DNA from: Paenibacillus antri
Lineage (GTDB): Bacteria; Bacillota; Bacilli; Paenibacillales; YIM-B00363
Direction of reading: 5' to 3'
Length of the DNA: 64,000 nucleotides
NCBI RefSeq assembly: GCF_005765165.1
Contig: NZ_VCIW01000001.1
Coordinates: forward strand, 434,001 to 498,000
The number at the start of each line of letters is the position of its first letter. Within the stretch, counting starts at the first letter, position 1. This document shows, piece after piece, positions 8,452 through 15,940 of the stretch. The notes beneath the pieces are model-generated. The model saw only the letters and a list, made by a program, of their open reading frames with translations, was not told where the DNA came from and did not search any database. The position numbers and the translations under genes are program-made.

Positions 8452-9615
8452 TTATCCGTTCTTGCGGGCGGCGGCGATCTGTTGATGGAAATCCGGCGTC
8501 GCGCTCAGCAGCCAATTCCGGTGAAGCACGGCGGTATCGTCCTGCTCCAACGGACCGTAGCTCCAGCTCCCCCCCGAACCTTCCACATATTCCTTCATAA
8601 TGATCAGGAAGGCGTTGCTCCAAGAGCGGTATTCCTTGACCGCGGGTACGAGGGGGTAATACTCGTCGTAAGCGCTTCGGATGACGGTGTGCACGACTTC
8701 CTGCAGAATGCCGGGAAGATCGGCTTCCTTCACCTTCGCGGCCAGCGCTTCCGGCAGCTCCTTCTCCTCGGTAGCGGCGAAGCGTTCGTACTCCTCCGCC
8801 GCCACCGCGCCTTGCTCCTTGGCCATCCACAGAAGCATGCGATCCAAGGCGGGCTTGTACGACGCAGGAACCGAGATCGTAAGCTCCGGCTTCGGCGCGT
8901 TCAGGTCGACGACGAACGATTCGCCCATCTTCTGAAGGCGCACATTGCCGCGCACGCCGAGCCATCGCAAGGCGAGCAGCGCATGCGTTCTCATTTTCCC
9001 CGGGATTCCTTCGTCTCGACATACCCGGCGCAGCAGCCGTTCGCTCCGCGGATCGGGCAGCAGGCAGAGCATGCGGACGGCCGACAGCACCGTGCTCTCG
9101 TCCTTGAGCCATTCCTCCGCTTGGGCGAAGAGCGCGTCCGCCGCTCCCTTCAGCGCCAGGTCCAACTCGATGACCCTTGCGGCGAACTCCTCGAGCGTCA
9201 GCATCCCTTGACTCTTCAGGACGTCTTCCCCGCGCTCCTCGACCATCTTCCGATAAGATTCCTCGATATCCTGCGCCATCGCCTCGAACGACTGCCGCTC
9301 CTGCGGGGTGACGCCGGGGCGGTTCGCGATCGCACGCGTCCATCCGACCATCGCCGGCGGACTGTTGCGGAACATCATGAACGCGATCGGCACCATCTGC
9401 TTGTCGTAGGGAAGCTGCGGCTGCAGCGCATACCTCGCCAAGATCGTCTGCGTGTCGTGTTCCCTGCGCATCAGGCTCAACGCGAGCACCAGCCCGTTCC
9501 ATGCGCCCGGGTTCGCCGGTTGCTCCTGGATCGCCCGGTACATACAAAATGCTGCAACTCCGTAAGAATCGTTCTGCAGGTGACGGCGGCCTACCCCGCT
9601 CATATCTTGGCTCAT
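8452..9615 (-). CDS. Helical-repeat (TPR/HEAT-like) protein of unknown function
   Basis: A 387-residue soluble protein. The first 60 residues resemble a TPR hairpin pair (AAFCMYRAIQEQPANPGAWNGL), and the middle is rich in amphipathic helices with HEAT-like units (LRRVCRDEGIPGKMRTHALLALRWLG). No catalytic motif is visible. AGAGGATG precedes the ATG. It is transcribed alone from the gap near 9620-9690 and ends at the terminator at 8396-8442. It may be a protein-interaction adaptor; I do not assign a function. Confidence 0.75.
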   Translation of the reverse strand: MSQDMSGVGRRHLQNDSYGVAAFCMYRAIQEQPANPGAWNGLVLALSLMRREHDTQTILARYALQPQLPYDKQMVPIAFMMFRNSPPAMVGWTRAIANRPGVTPQERQSFEAMAQDIEESYRKMVEERGEDVLKSQGMLTLEEFAARVIELDLALKGAADALFAQAEEWLKDESTVLSAVRMLCLLPDPRSERLLRRVCRDEGIPGKMRTHALLALRWLGVRGNVRLQKMGESFVVDLNAPKPELTISVPASYKPALDRMLLWMAKEQGAVAAEEYERFAATEEKELPEALAAKVKEADLPGILQEVVHTVIRSAYDEYYPLVPAVKEYRSWSNAFLIIMKEYVEGSGGSWSYGPLEQDDTAVLHRNWLLSATPDFHQQIAAARKNG

Positions 9616-9691
9616 GTATGCTCATCCTCTTGGCAGTTTTATTCATTACGCCTAGTATACAACATTATCGGGCGCGAGCGGCATATTCATG

Positions 9692-10435
9692 CTAACGAAA
9701 TAGACGGCTCACTTCCGCAATCAGTCCTTCGAAAATGAAAGAGCGAGCCGACTCGCCGAGCCTGTACGTCGCGTTGTCCGCGATTTCCTCGTCGGCGAAC
9801 CGGAACACGGTCACTTCCTTCGCGAACGGGTTCACGATCCAGTATTCTCTCACGCCGCACTTCATATATAGGTCGCACTTGCGAATCATATCCTTGCCCC
9901 TCGTGCTCTCGGACAAAATCTCTACGAGCAAAGACGGCACACCCTTGTAATACCCGTCGTCGGAGAGGTGCTCTTCTAGATCGCAAATCATCATCAAGTC
10001 GGGCTGTACGACGTTCGCCTGATCTTGCCGCTCCGAACGGCGCAGTTCGATATCGTATGGCGCGACGAACGGCCGGCACGGCCGACCTTCGGACCAACGG
10101 TGGAACATGACGGCCAACTCCATTAATGCTACCTGGTGGTCGGTCTTCGGCGACGCGAGGTTGTATATTTCGCCGTCGATATACTCGAACCGTTCGTCTC
10201 CCTTGCCCTTCCTAAGCGATAGAAACTCCTCGAACGACGCCTTCCGTCCGCCATAGTTGCCGATAAGATCGTACGGCACCCCGCGTTCCGCGACGATGCC
10301 CGCTCGGCTCCGTTCTTCCACCGCCGTCAACTTCGCGATCGCCCGACCGTTCCGCGTCACGATGACGTCTTCCTGCGCAGCGAGGAGTAAATATTTCCCG
10401 AAGTTGTTCTGTACCTCCGTCGAACTGACCTCCAT
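9692..10435 (-). CDS. Phd-type antitoxin domain fused to Uma2-family nuclease domain
   Basis: A 247-residue two-domain protein. Residues 1-45 are a Phd/YefM antitoxin domain (VSSTEVQNNFGKYLLLAAQ, then RNGRAIAKL), which normally binds the operon's operator. Residues about 65-245 are a Uma2/DUF820 domain of the PD-(D/E)XK fold: RFEYIDGEIY, VVQPDLMMICD (Pro-Asp), PSLLVEILSESTRGKD (Glu in VEILS), and KCDLYMKCGVREYWIVNP. It has no separate toxin partner: the downstream gene ends on the other side of the operator at 10492. The fusion suggests a self-regulated nuclease or an orphan antitoxin scaffold. Role unknown. Confidence 0.85.
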   Translation of the reverse strand: MEVSSTEVQNNFGKYLLLAAQEDVIVTRNGRAIAKLTAVEERSRAGIVAERGVPYDLIGNYGGRKASFEEFLSLRKGKGDERFEYIDGEIYNLASPKTDHQVALMELAVMFHRWSEGRPCRPFVAPYDIELRRSERQDQANVVQPDLMMICDLEEHLSDDGYYKGVPSLLVEILSESTRGKDMIRKCDLYMKCGVREYWIVNPFAKEVTVFRFADEEIADNATYRLGESARSFIFEGLIAEVSRLFR

Positions 10436-10463
10436 GGCCTCACCCCCGGAAACGAATCGACCG

Positions 10464-10482
10464 ATTAGCTAATTTAGCTAAT
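10464..10482. promoter_or_regulatory. Tandem TTAGCTAAT operator-like repeats
   Basis: The perfect palindrome ATTAGCTAAT at 10464-10473 is followed directly by a second TTAGCTAAT copy. It lies 29 bases upstream of the Phd-Uma2 start and is a good candidate for autoregulation by the Phd domain. It is otherwise AT-rich against GC-rich surroundings. Confidence 0.55.
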
Positions 10483-10491
10483 TTCAGAATA

Positions 10492-10893
10492 TCATTCCCT
10501 GCGATTCGAAACAAGGTGCGTCCGCTGCGACTTGTCCAGAAATTCCTTCAGCACCCGCGCGTGATTCCACTCGCCGGTATTGGCGGCATAGAGCAGCGTG
10601 ACCTTCCCTTCCTCGGCCCATGTCCGCAGCCGCTCCAGCGAGCCGCGCATCGATGCGTCCGCTAATTCCGCCTCGTACCGCGCCTTGAACGTCTCGAACC
10701 GATCCGCCATGTCCTCCGGCTGCCGGTGGTACCATTCGCGCAGTTCCGCGCTCGGAGCGACCTCCTTCATCCAGAGCGTCAGCTGCGCACGGTCCTTCGA
10801 CACGCCTCTCGGCCAGAGACGGTCGACGAGAATGCGCCGCCCGTCGGCGGCATCGACAGCATCGTAGATTCGCTTGACGGCGATCTTCTCCAT
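10492..10893 (-). CDS. DUF488 family protein
   Basis: A 133-residue protein with the DUF488 signature near the N-terminus (RILVDRLWPRGVSKDRA), the central W-YHR-P block (LREWYHRQPEDMADRFETF) and the C-terminal LLYAANTGEWNHA. Biochemical role is not established; the family is common in soil bacteria. The stop lies at the operator of the Phd-Uma2 gene, which is transcribed in the same direction. Upstream is a hydrophobic methyltransferase-like gene on the same strand. Confidence 0.88.
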   Translation of the reverse strand: MEKIAVKRIYDAVDAADGRRILVDRLWPRGVSKDRAQLTLWMKEVAPSAELREWYHRQPEDMADRFETFKARYEAELADASMRGSLERLRTWAEEGKVTLLYAANTGEWNHARVLKEFLDKSQRTHLVSNRRE

Positions 10894-10968
10894 CTTTCCA
10901 CTCCTTCAGCGAAAAAGACCGCCCGCCAAGCCAGTCGGTCACGGTCTTCCCCTGCACAAACTACATCC

Positions 10969-11628
10969 CTAATACAAGAACGGAATCAGCTTCTTCGTCC
11001 GAGCCGCGTACGCCCGAAACTCCGCGCCGTACTTCGCTTCCAAGTATCGATCCATCGAGGGAATGTGAACCCCTATAAACATAATCGCCATCGCCAAGGG
11101 AACCCAACCGGTCAGCCACTGCCCCGCGATCAGGCACATGCCCGCGAAGAGCGCCAGATCGCCGAAATAATTGATGTGCATGGAATAGCGGAACAGTCCC
11201 CCGGTATACAGCCGCCCCTTGTTTTCCTCCCGGCGCTTCCACCGATGCCTCAACCATTCCGAGCCGGTATTGAGATCCGAGCCGACCAGGTAGAGCAACG
11301 CCCCGGCCCATACCCATCCGTCCGCTTCCGCCGGATTCGCGGCGCCGAGGACGGCGAACGTGGCATGAATGAGGAACACCCAAGCCGACACCCCGAATAC
11401 TTCCTTCCAAGGCATCGCGCGCCGCAGCAAATACAACGTCGTAAAGCAAATCCGGAAGAAATACAGCCATAAGCAGGCCGTCAGCAGCCCGGCTCTGATC
11501 GGCGCCGCGCCTTGCGCGGGCGCGTCCTGCAGCAGCCACAACGTCGCCAGTCCGACGGAAACGAGATGAAGCAGCAGGAAGACGATCCGCTGCCGGTACG
11601 AACGCTCGGTCAACGCAGACATGGGCAT
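10969..11628 (-). CDS. Membrane protein, DUF1295 / isoprenylcysteine methyltransferase-like
   Basis: A 219-residue integral membrane protein with about six hydrophobic helices. The C-terminal part carries the pattern of the DUF1295/ICMT-like fold: TGGLFRYSMHINYFGDLALF, then HIPSMDRYLEAKYGAEFRAYAARTKKLIP. In that superfamily this region binds S-adenosylmethionine or NADPH. The substrate is unknown. It is followed by the DUF488 gene on the same strand with a 75-base gap. Confidence 0.72.
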   Translation of the reverse strand: MPMSALTERSYRQRIVFLLLHLVSVGLATLWLLQDAPAQGAAPIRAGLLTACLWLYFFRICFTTLYLLRRAMPWKEVFGVSAWVFLIHATFAVLGAANPAEADGWVWAGALLYLVGSDLNTGSEWLRHRWKRREENKGRLYTGGLFRYSMHINYFGDLALFAGMCLIAGQWLTGWVPLAMAIMFIGVHIPSMDRYLEAKYGAEFRAYAARTKKLIPFLY

Positions 11629-11700
11629 CCCCCGATCCCTTGGTTTGCATCCCGTCCCGACTGGAACCTTGCTCGCATCCTCGGCCCGAACGCGTGCGAA

Positions 11701-11880
11701 CGGGAAAACCTCCCGCTCACTCCCGCCCCAGACGTCCGAAACGATCCTCGAACGGGAAATCCTCCCGTTTATTTCGCCGCATTCGACGGTTTTCTGCCAT
11801 TTCCCGCCAATAAGCCGGAGGTTTTCCCGTCCATGAGGCGGATGCCGGCCCGAACGAACCGATAAGAGGGAGGATTTCCT
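11701..11880. repeat. Cluster of four small palindromic repeats
   Basis: The gene-free stretch 11629-11981 holds four copies of a 13-15-base imperfect palindrome of the form CGGGAAAACCTCCCG: at 11701-11715, 11753-11767, inverted at 11815-11829 and partly inverted at 11868-11880. Spacing is about 50-60 bases. Two copies point one way and two the other, so the block is roughly symmetrical. It may be a small dispersed repeat element or a paired terminator region. Confidence 0.5.
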
Positions 11881-11981
11881 TTTCGCGTTGGAAATTCACA
11901 AGAAACGGAATGCTTTCCATCATTGTACCGAAGGGGAATCCCCGAGTCGAGTCATTCCTCCGCCTCCTCCGCTTCCTACGC

Positions 11982-12854
11982 TTAAGCTTCCTCCCACAAT
12001 CGGCGCAAGTTGTCCATGGCGATCTTGGAGGCGGATTTGCACTCCTCCATACCTTCGAACTCCACGGTAATGTTCCCGTCGTAGCCCGACGCCTTCACGA
12101 GCCTCACGATCTTGCGGATCGGGAGATCGCCGTGCCCGACGATCGCGCCCCGCAGGAAGTTGTCGTTCGCCGTTCGGAACCAGACGCCGTCGCCCGGAGG
12201 CTCGTCGAACGGACGAATGTAGAAATCCTTGAAGTGAACCAAAGACGCGTAAGGCAGGTTCTTCTTGACGCCGATGACCGGATCCTCGTCCACGCACAGG
12301 AAGTTGCCGATATCGAGCGTCGTCTTGAAGTTCGGACGGTCGACCGCCTGCAGCACGCGCTGCACGCGATCGCTCGACTGCACGCTGAAGCCGTGGTTTT
12401 CGATCGTCGTCGTAATGCCGTACTGCGCGGCGTAATCGGCGATGATCCGACTGCCCTTGACGATCAAGGGCAAGCTCTCCTCGAACCAGCGGATCGTCAT
12501 CTGTTCCTTCGGCAGCGTGAACGCCGTCACGTCGTGCCGCATATGCTTCACGCCCATCCGAAACACGACGTCGACATGCCGCTTCACCCGCGCCATCTCC
12601 GCCTCGAACGCCTCCTCGGTATCCTGCACGAAATTCGCGGGCATGGAATAGTTGGACAGCTCGATGCCGACCGCCTTCGCCTTCTCGCGAATCGCGTCCG
12701 CCAGCTCGGGGTTGTCCTCCACCGTGTACCCGTAAGGAACCATCTCCATATGTTCGCCGCCGTTGTCCGCGATCCACTCGATCGCGTCCAGCACCGTCAT
12801 CTCGCCGGACTTCAACGCGTTCAACAAGCTGTACGTGCTTAACCCTACTTTCAT
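11982..12854 (-). CDS. Sugar phosphate isomerase/epimerase-like TIM-barrel protein
   Basis: A 290-residue protein of the xylose-isomerase-like (AP endonuclease 2) barrel. Landmarks are the N-terminal MKVGLSTYSLL strand, ITTTIENHGF (metal-binding Glu), TLDIGNFLCVDEDP, LVHFKDFYIRP (metal His) and the closing ITVEFEGMEE Glu. Such enzymes isomerise or epimerise ketoses or inositols using a divalent metal. It is the last gene of the locus 2 operon, 37 bases after cutC, so it probably processes a sugar released by the fucosidase or its aglycone. Exact substrate unknown. Confidence 0.88.
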   Translation of the reverse strand: MKVGLSTYSLLNALKSGEMTVLDAIEWIADNGGEHMEMVPYGYTVEDNPELADAIREKAKAVGIELSNYSMPANFVQDTEEAFEAEMARVKRHVDVVFRMGVKHMRHDVTAFTLPKEQMTIRWFEESLPLIVKGSRIIADYAAQYGITTTIENHGFSVQSSDRVQRVLQAVDRPNFKTTLDIGNFLCVDEDPVIGVKKNLPYASLVHFKDFYIRPFDEPPGDGVWFRTANDNFLRGAIVGHGDLPIRKIVRLVKASGYDGNITVEFEGMEECKSASKIAMDNLRRLWEEA

Positions 12855-12891
12855 CGCCTACAATCGCCCCTTCCTCGAAAATGAAAACGAA

Positions 12892-13578
12892 TCACCGCAG
12901 CGCGCCCCGCACGACGGCCATCTTCCTTGCGTCGATCCGGGTTCGGAACGTGCCGTCCTCCCGAACCCCCGACCCGAAATGAACCTCGGCCGCCCCGGTC
13001 TCCCGCACGAACGCCTCCAGCCCTTCCGGCGTCAGGCCGTGCCCTGCAAGAATCCGCAGATGGGTCCGAGCGGCCGCGTCGACGAGCTCGCGGATGCGAG
13101 GCATCGCCCGCGGGGCCGGCGCTAAGCCTCCCGACGTCAAGATGCGGGAAATCGAAGGGAACGCGGATAACGCCTCCAACGCTTCGAAGAGGTCCCTCGC
13201 CTCGTCGAACGCCCGGTGGAACGTCGCGTCCAATCCGGCGCTGGCCGCTACGAGCCGCTTCACCGCATACGCGTCGACCTCGCCCCCCGGCGTCAGCGCC
13301 CCGAACACGACCCCCGCGGCCCCGGCGCGGCGCACGAGCTCGATGTCCCGTTCCATGACGGCGAGGTCGAATTCGTCGTAGACGAAGGAGCGAGCGTGGG
13401 GCCGGATCATGACGTTCACGGGAACCGCGCCGGCCACCTTCACCGCCCCCTCGACGAGGCCGGCGCTCGGCGTCAGCCCGCCTTCGCCGATGCCCGTCAC
13501 CAGCTCGATCCGGTCCGCCCCGAACCTTACGGCATCCCGAACGTCCGAGACGCTCACCGCGATCACCTCTAAGAGCAC
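12892..13578 (-). CDS. cutC: CutC family protein
   Basis: A 228-residue TIM barrel with the CutC landmarks: LLEVIAVSVSDVRDAVRFGADRIEL, EGGLTPSAG, VNVMIRPHARSFVYD, DATFHRAFDEARD, ILTSGGLAPAPRA and ILAGHGL. GGAGG is 7 bases upstream of the GTG start. The gene overlaps the end of the asparaginase gene by 10 bases, so translation is coupled. The family was named for copper homeostasis in E. coli, but that role is doubtful and this one lies inside a glycan operon, which favours a role in sugar or amino-sugar metabolism. Confidence 0.92.
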   Translation of the reverse strand: MLLEVIAVSVSDVRDAVRFGADRIELVTGIGEGGLTPSAGLVEGAVKVAGAVPVNVMIRPHARSFVYDEFDLAVMERDIELVRRAGAAGVVFGALTPGGEVDAYAVKRLVAASAGLDATFHRAFDEARDLFEALEALSAFPSISRILTSGGLAPAPRAMPRIRELVDAAARTHLRILAGHGLTPEGLEAFVRETGAAEVHFGSGVREDGTFRTRIDARKMAVVRGALR

Positions 13579-14594
13579 GAAGCTTCCTCCCCCGTCGTCC
13601 GCAGCCGGAAGACGCTGCGATTTTCTCCGATAACAACCCCATTGTCATTGAAAATGTCCTTCGGTCCGATGCGCCGCATCCTTCGAATCGTCTCTTCGTT
13701 GCCGTAGCCGATTTGCTCGAGAATCGACGCGACGATCGAAGGCCACTCCTCCTCGGAGCCGTCCGTCACCTTCAGCGCGAACGCGAGCCGCTCCTTGCGC
13801 AGTCCGAAGCAGTAGATGCCCTTGGCGCCGCCCTTCGCGACGATGTTCGGGTCCTTCAATAAGTTCGGACAGATGAGATAGTCGGCCGAGATCAGATCCG
13901 GGTTCGCGTTCATGAGCGCGCCGACCCGCTCCGCCGCGCGCCGCAGCGCCGCGTCGGCGATCAAGTCCGGGCAAGCGAGCCTCAAGAACGCGTTCGCCAT
14001 CGCGGAGAGCGGCATCCCGAAGACGGGGAAGCCGCAGCCGTCCGTGCCGATGACGATGTCCTCGACGCGGCACCCCGACAGCTCGGCGGCCAGCCGCAAT
14101 ATCCGCTGCTGCGCCGGATGCTCCGACCGCTCGTAGCCGTCCGTCGGCAGCCCCGTCGCGATGCAGTACGCCAGCACGCCGAGATGCTTGCCCGAGCAGT
14201 TATGGTAGACGCGCCGCGGCCCGGAGCCGCCCGCGACGAGCGCATCTCGGGCCGAAGCGTCGAGCGGGTACGTCGGCTTGCAGACGAGCGACTCCTCGCT
14301 TAGCCCGAGCTTCCGCAGCATCCCGTCCAGCGCCGTCACATGGTACGGCAGCGCCCGGTGCGACGCCGTCATGACCGTCAGTTCCTCGTCCGCGAAGCCG
14401 AGCTTCTCGTCCAGCCGCTCCAGGAAGAAGGGCAGCGCCTGGATCGGCTTCGCGGCGGAGCGCAGGAACGTCGCGTACGCCGGGTCGCCGACCGCATAGC
14501 GCACACGCCCGGTTTCGTCTACGCCGCAGATGTGGCCGTAGTGGACATTTTCCAGCATCCCGCCTCGAAACTCTTGGACTAACGCCTCCGTCAT
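13569..14594 (-). CDS. Asparaginase II-family protein
   Basis: A 341-residue protein of the asparaginase II-like family (the Rhizobium-type, distinct from AnsA/AnsB). Seen are LRSAAKPIQALPF (Ser-Ala-Ala-Lys), TASHRALPYHVTALDGML, HNCSGKHLGVLAYC (Ser-Gly-Lys), GTDGCGFPVFGMPL and NDNGVVIGENR at the end. In this family the Ser/Lys motifs form the amidohydrolase site. The ATG at 14594 overlaps the TGA of the fucosidase gene (ATGA). A longer open frame to 15326 exists but lies entirely inside the fucosidase gene and is not a start. Expected reaction: L-asparagine or an asparagine amide to aspartate and ammonia. Confidence 0.88.
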   Translation of the reverse strand: MTEALVQEFRGGMLENVHYGHICGVDETGRVRYAVGDPAYATFLRSAAKPIQALPFFLERLDEKLGFADEELTVMTASHRALPYHVTALDGMLRKLGLSEESLVCKPTYPLDASARDALVAGGSGPRRVYHNCSGKHLGVLAYCIATGLPTDGYERSEHPAQQRILRLAAELSGCRVEDIVIGTDGCGFPVFGMPLSAMANAFLRLACPDLIADAALRRAAERVGALMNANPDLISADYLICPNLLKDPNIVAKGGAKGIYCFGLRKERLAFALKVTDGSEEEWPSIVASILEQIGYGNEETIRRMRRIGPKDIFNDNGVVIGENRSVFRLRTTGEEASCS

Positions 14595-15868
14595 GGCAGC
14601 AGCTCCAGCTCGATGACCGTATCCCAATCGTCCGGCAGCTCCGCTCCCTTCAGCGTAATGAACGCGCCGCTCTCGATATCGGAATAGTGATCCGCCATCC
14701 ACGGCACCGACACGATCAGCTCGCTGCCGTCCTGCAGCAGCCGGGCTTTCTTGATCTTCCCCTTCAGCCCTTGGAAGTAGATCGGCCCGACGCCCCGGTC
14801 GAACACATGCGCGTACAGCTTGTTCCCGTTCTGCGTGTACCGTCCCCACTCCGGCTTCGGCAGCGCCGACGCCCCGCAGCCGTAGATGCTGTCGCCGTTC
14901 CGGCGCAGCCATTCGCCGACGCCCTCGAGGATGTCGAGCGAAGGCTTCGGAATTTCCCCCTTGGCGTCCGGGCCGACGTTGAGCAGCAGGTTTCCGTTCT
15001 TGCTCACGCATTCCACGAGCGTCCGAACGACCTGCTTCGGCGACTTGTACGCGCGGTCCTCCGAATGATACCCCCAGTTGTCGTTCAGCGTAATGCAAGC
15101 CTCCCACGGGATCGACTTGCCGTTCTCGTCGACGATGCCGCCCGGCGGAATGATCTGCTCCGGCGAGTAGAAATCCCCCGCGTACACTTCCGGCTCCGCC
15201 GCCTTGATGTTGCCTCCGAGCCGATTGTCGATAATGATGTTCGGCTGAATCGATCGGATCATCTGCACGAGCTCCGTCGCTTTCCACTTTTCCCCGGTCA
15301 TGTCGTCGTAAGAGAAATCGAACCACATAATGTCGATCGGGCCGTAGTTCGTCAGCAGCTCGCGGACTTGGCCGTGCATGTAGGTCAAATACCGTTCGAA
15401 GTCGATCGGCTTATCCTTGAACGCCGGATTGTCCCGCTCCGGATGGATGCGGTCGCCGTACGCCGGGTAATCGTCGTGATGCCAGTCGATGATCGAATAA
15501 TAAAACCCGACGCCGAGCCCCTCCGCCCGGAACGCGTCCACGTATTCTCGCACTAGATCGCGCCCCGCCGGCGTATTCGTCGCCTTGTAGTCCGTCAGCG
15601 CGCTGTCGAACAGACAGAAGCCGTCGTGATGCTTCGTCGTCAGCACCGCATATTTCTGCCCCGCTTGCTTCGCCGCGCGCGCCCACGCCTTCGGGTCGTA
15701 CCGGCTCGCGTCGAACTCCTCGAAGTAAGGCTGATACGCTTCGTTGCTGATCTTCTCCACGCTTCGAACCCATTCTCCCCGCGCGGGAATCGCATACAGC
15801 CCCCAGTGAATGAACATGCCGAACCGGTCTTGCAGAAAATGCTCCACGCGCTCTTCCCTCGTACTCAT
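14591..15868 (-). CDS. Alpha-L-fucosidase, GH29 family
   Basis: A 425-residue GH29 enzyme only distantly similar to the one at 843. Landmarks: DRFGMFIHWGLYAIPARGEW, the TTKHHDGFCLFDS block, GFYYSIIDWHHDDYP, and NYGPIDIMWFDFSYDD with Asp184 as predicted nucleophile. No signal peptide, so it acts in the cytoplasm. The gene follows the binding-protein gene by 72 bases across a perfect hairpin and overlaps the asparaginase gene by 4 bases. Linkage (for example alpha-1,6 core fucose) cannot be decided from sequence. Confidence 0.94.
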   Translation of the reverse strand: MSTREERVEHFLQDRFGMFIHWGLYAIPARGEWVRSVEKISNEAYQPYFEEFDASRYDPKAWARAAKQAGQKYAVLTTKHHDGFCLFDSALTDYKATNTPAGRDLVREYVDAFRAEGLGVGFYYSIIDWHHDDYPAYGDRIHPERDNPAFKDKPIDFERYLTYMHGQVRELLTNYGPIDIMWFDFSYDDMTGEKWKATELVQMIRSIQPNIIIDNRLGGNIKAAEPEVYAGDFYSPEQIIPPGGIVDENGKSIPWEACITLNDNWGYHSEDRAYKSPKQVVRTLVECVSKNGNLLLNVGPDAKGEIPKPSLDILEGVGEWLRRNGDSIYGCGASALPKPEWGRYTQNGNKLYAHVFDRGVGPIYFQGLKGKIKKARLLQDGSELIVSVPWMADHYSDIESGAFITLKGAELPDDWDTVIELELLP

Positions 15869-15898
15869 CGTCGAAACGCCTCCCTATTCATAATGGAA

Positions 15899-15922
15899 GG
15901 ACCCGTTCGAAAGAACGGGTCC
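15899..15922 (-). other. Intercistronic GAAA-loop hairpin between binding-protein and fucosidase genes
   Basis: GGACCCGTTC at 15899-15908 and GAACGGGTCC at 15913-15922 form a perfect 10-bp stem around a GAAA loop (TTTC on the transcribed strand). There is no T-tract. It likely acts as an RNA-stability or partial attenuation element. Confidence 0.6.
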
Positions 15923-15940
15923 GCCCTGCGAGCCCACGAA

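Noticed and set aside
14595-15326. N-terminal extension of the asparaginase-family gene
   Set aside because: This part lies inside the fucosidase gene in another frame and reads as Arg/Gly-rich shadow; the ATG at 14594 gives the normal family length.
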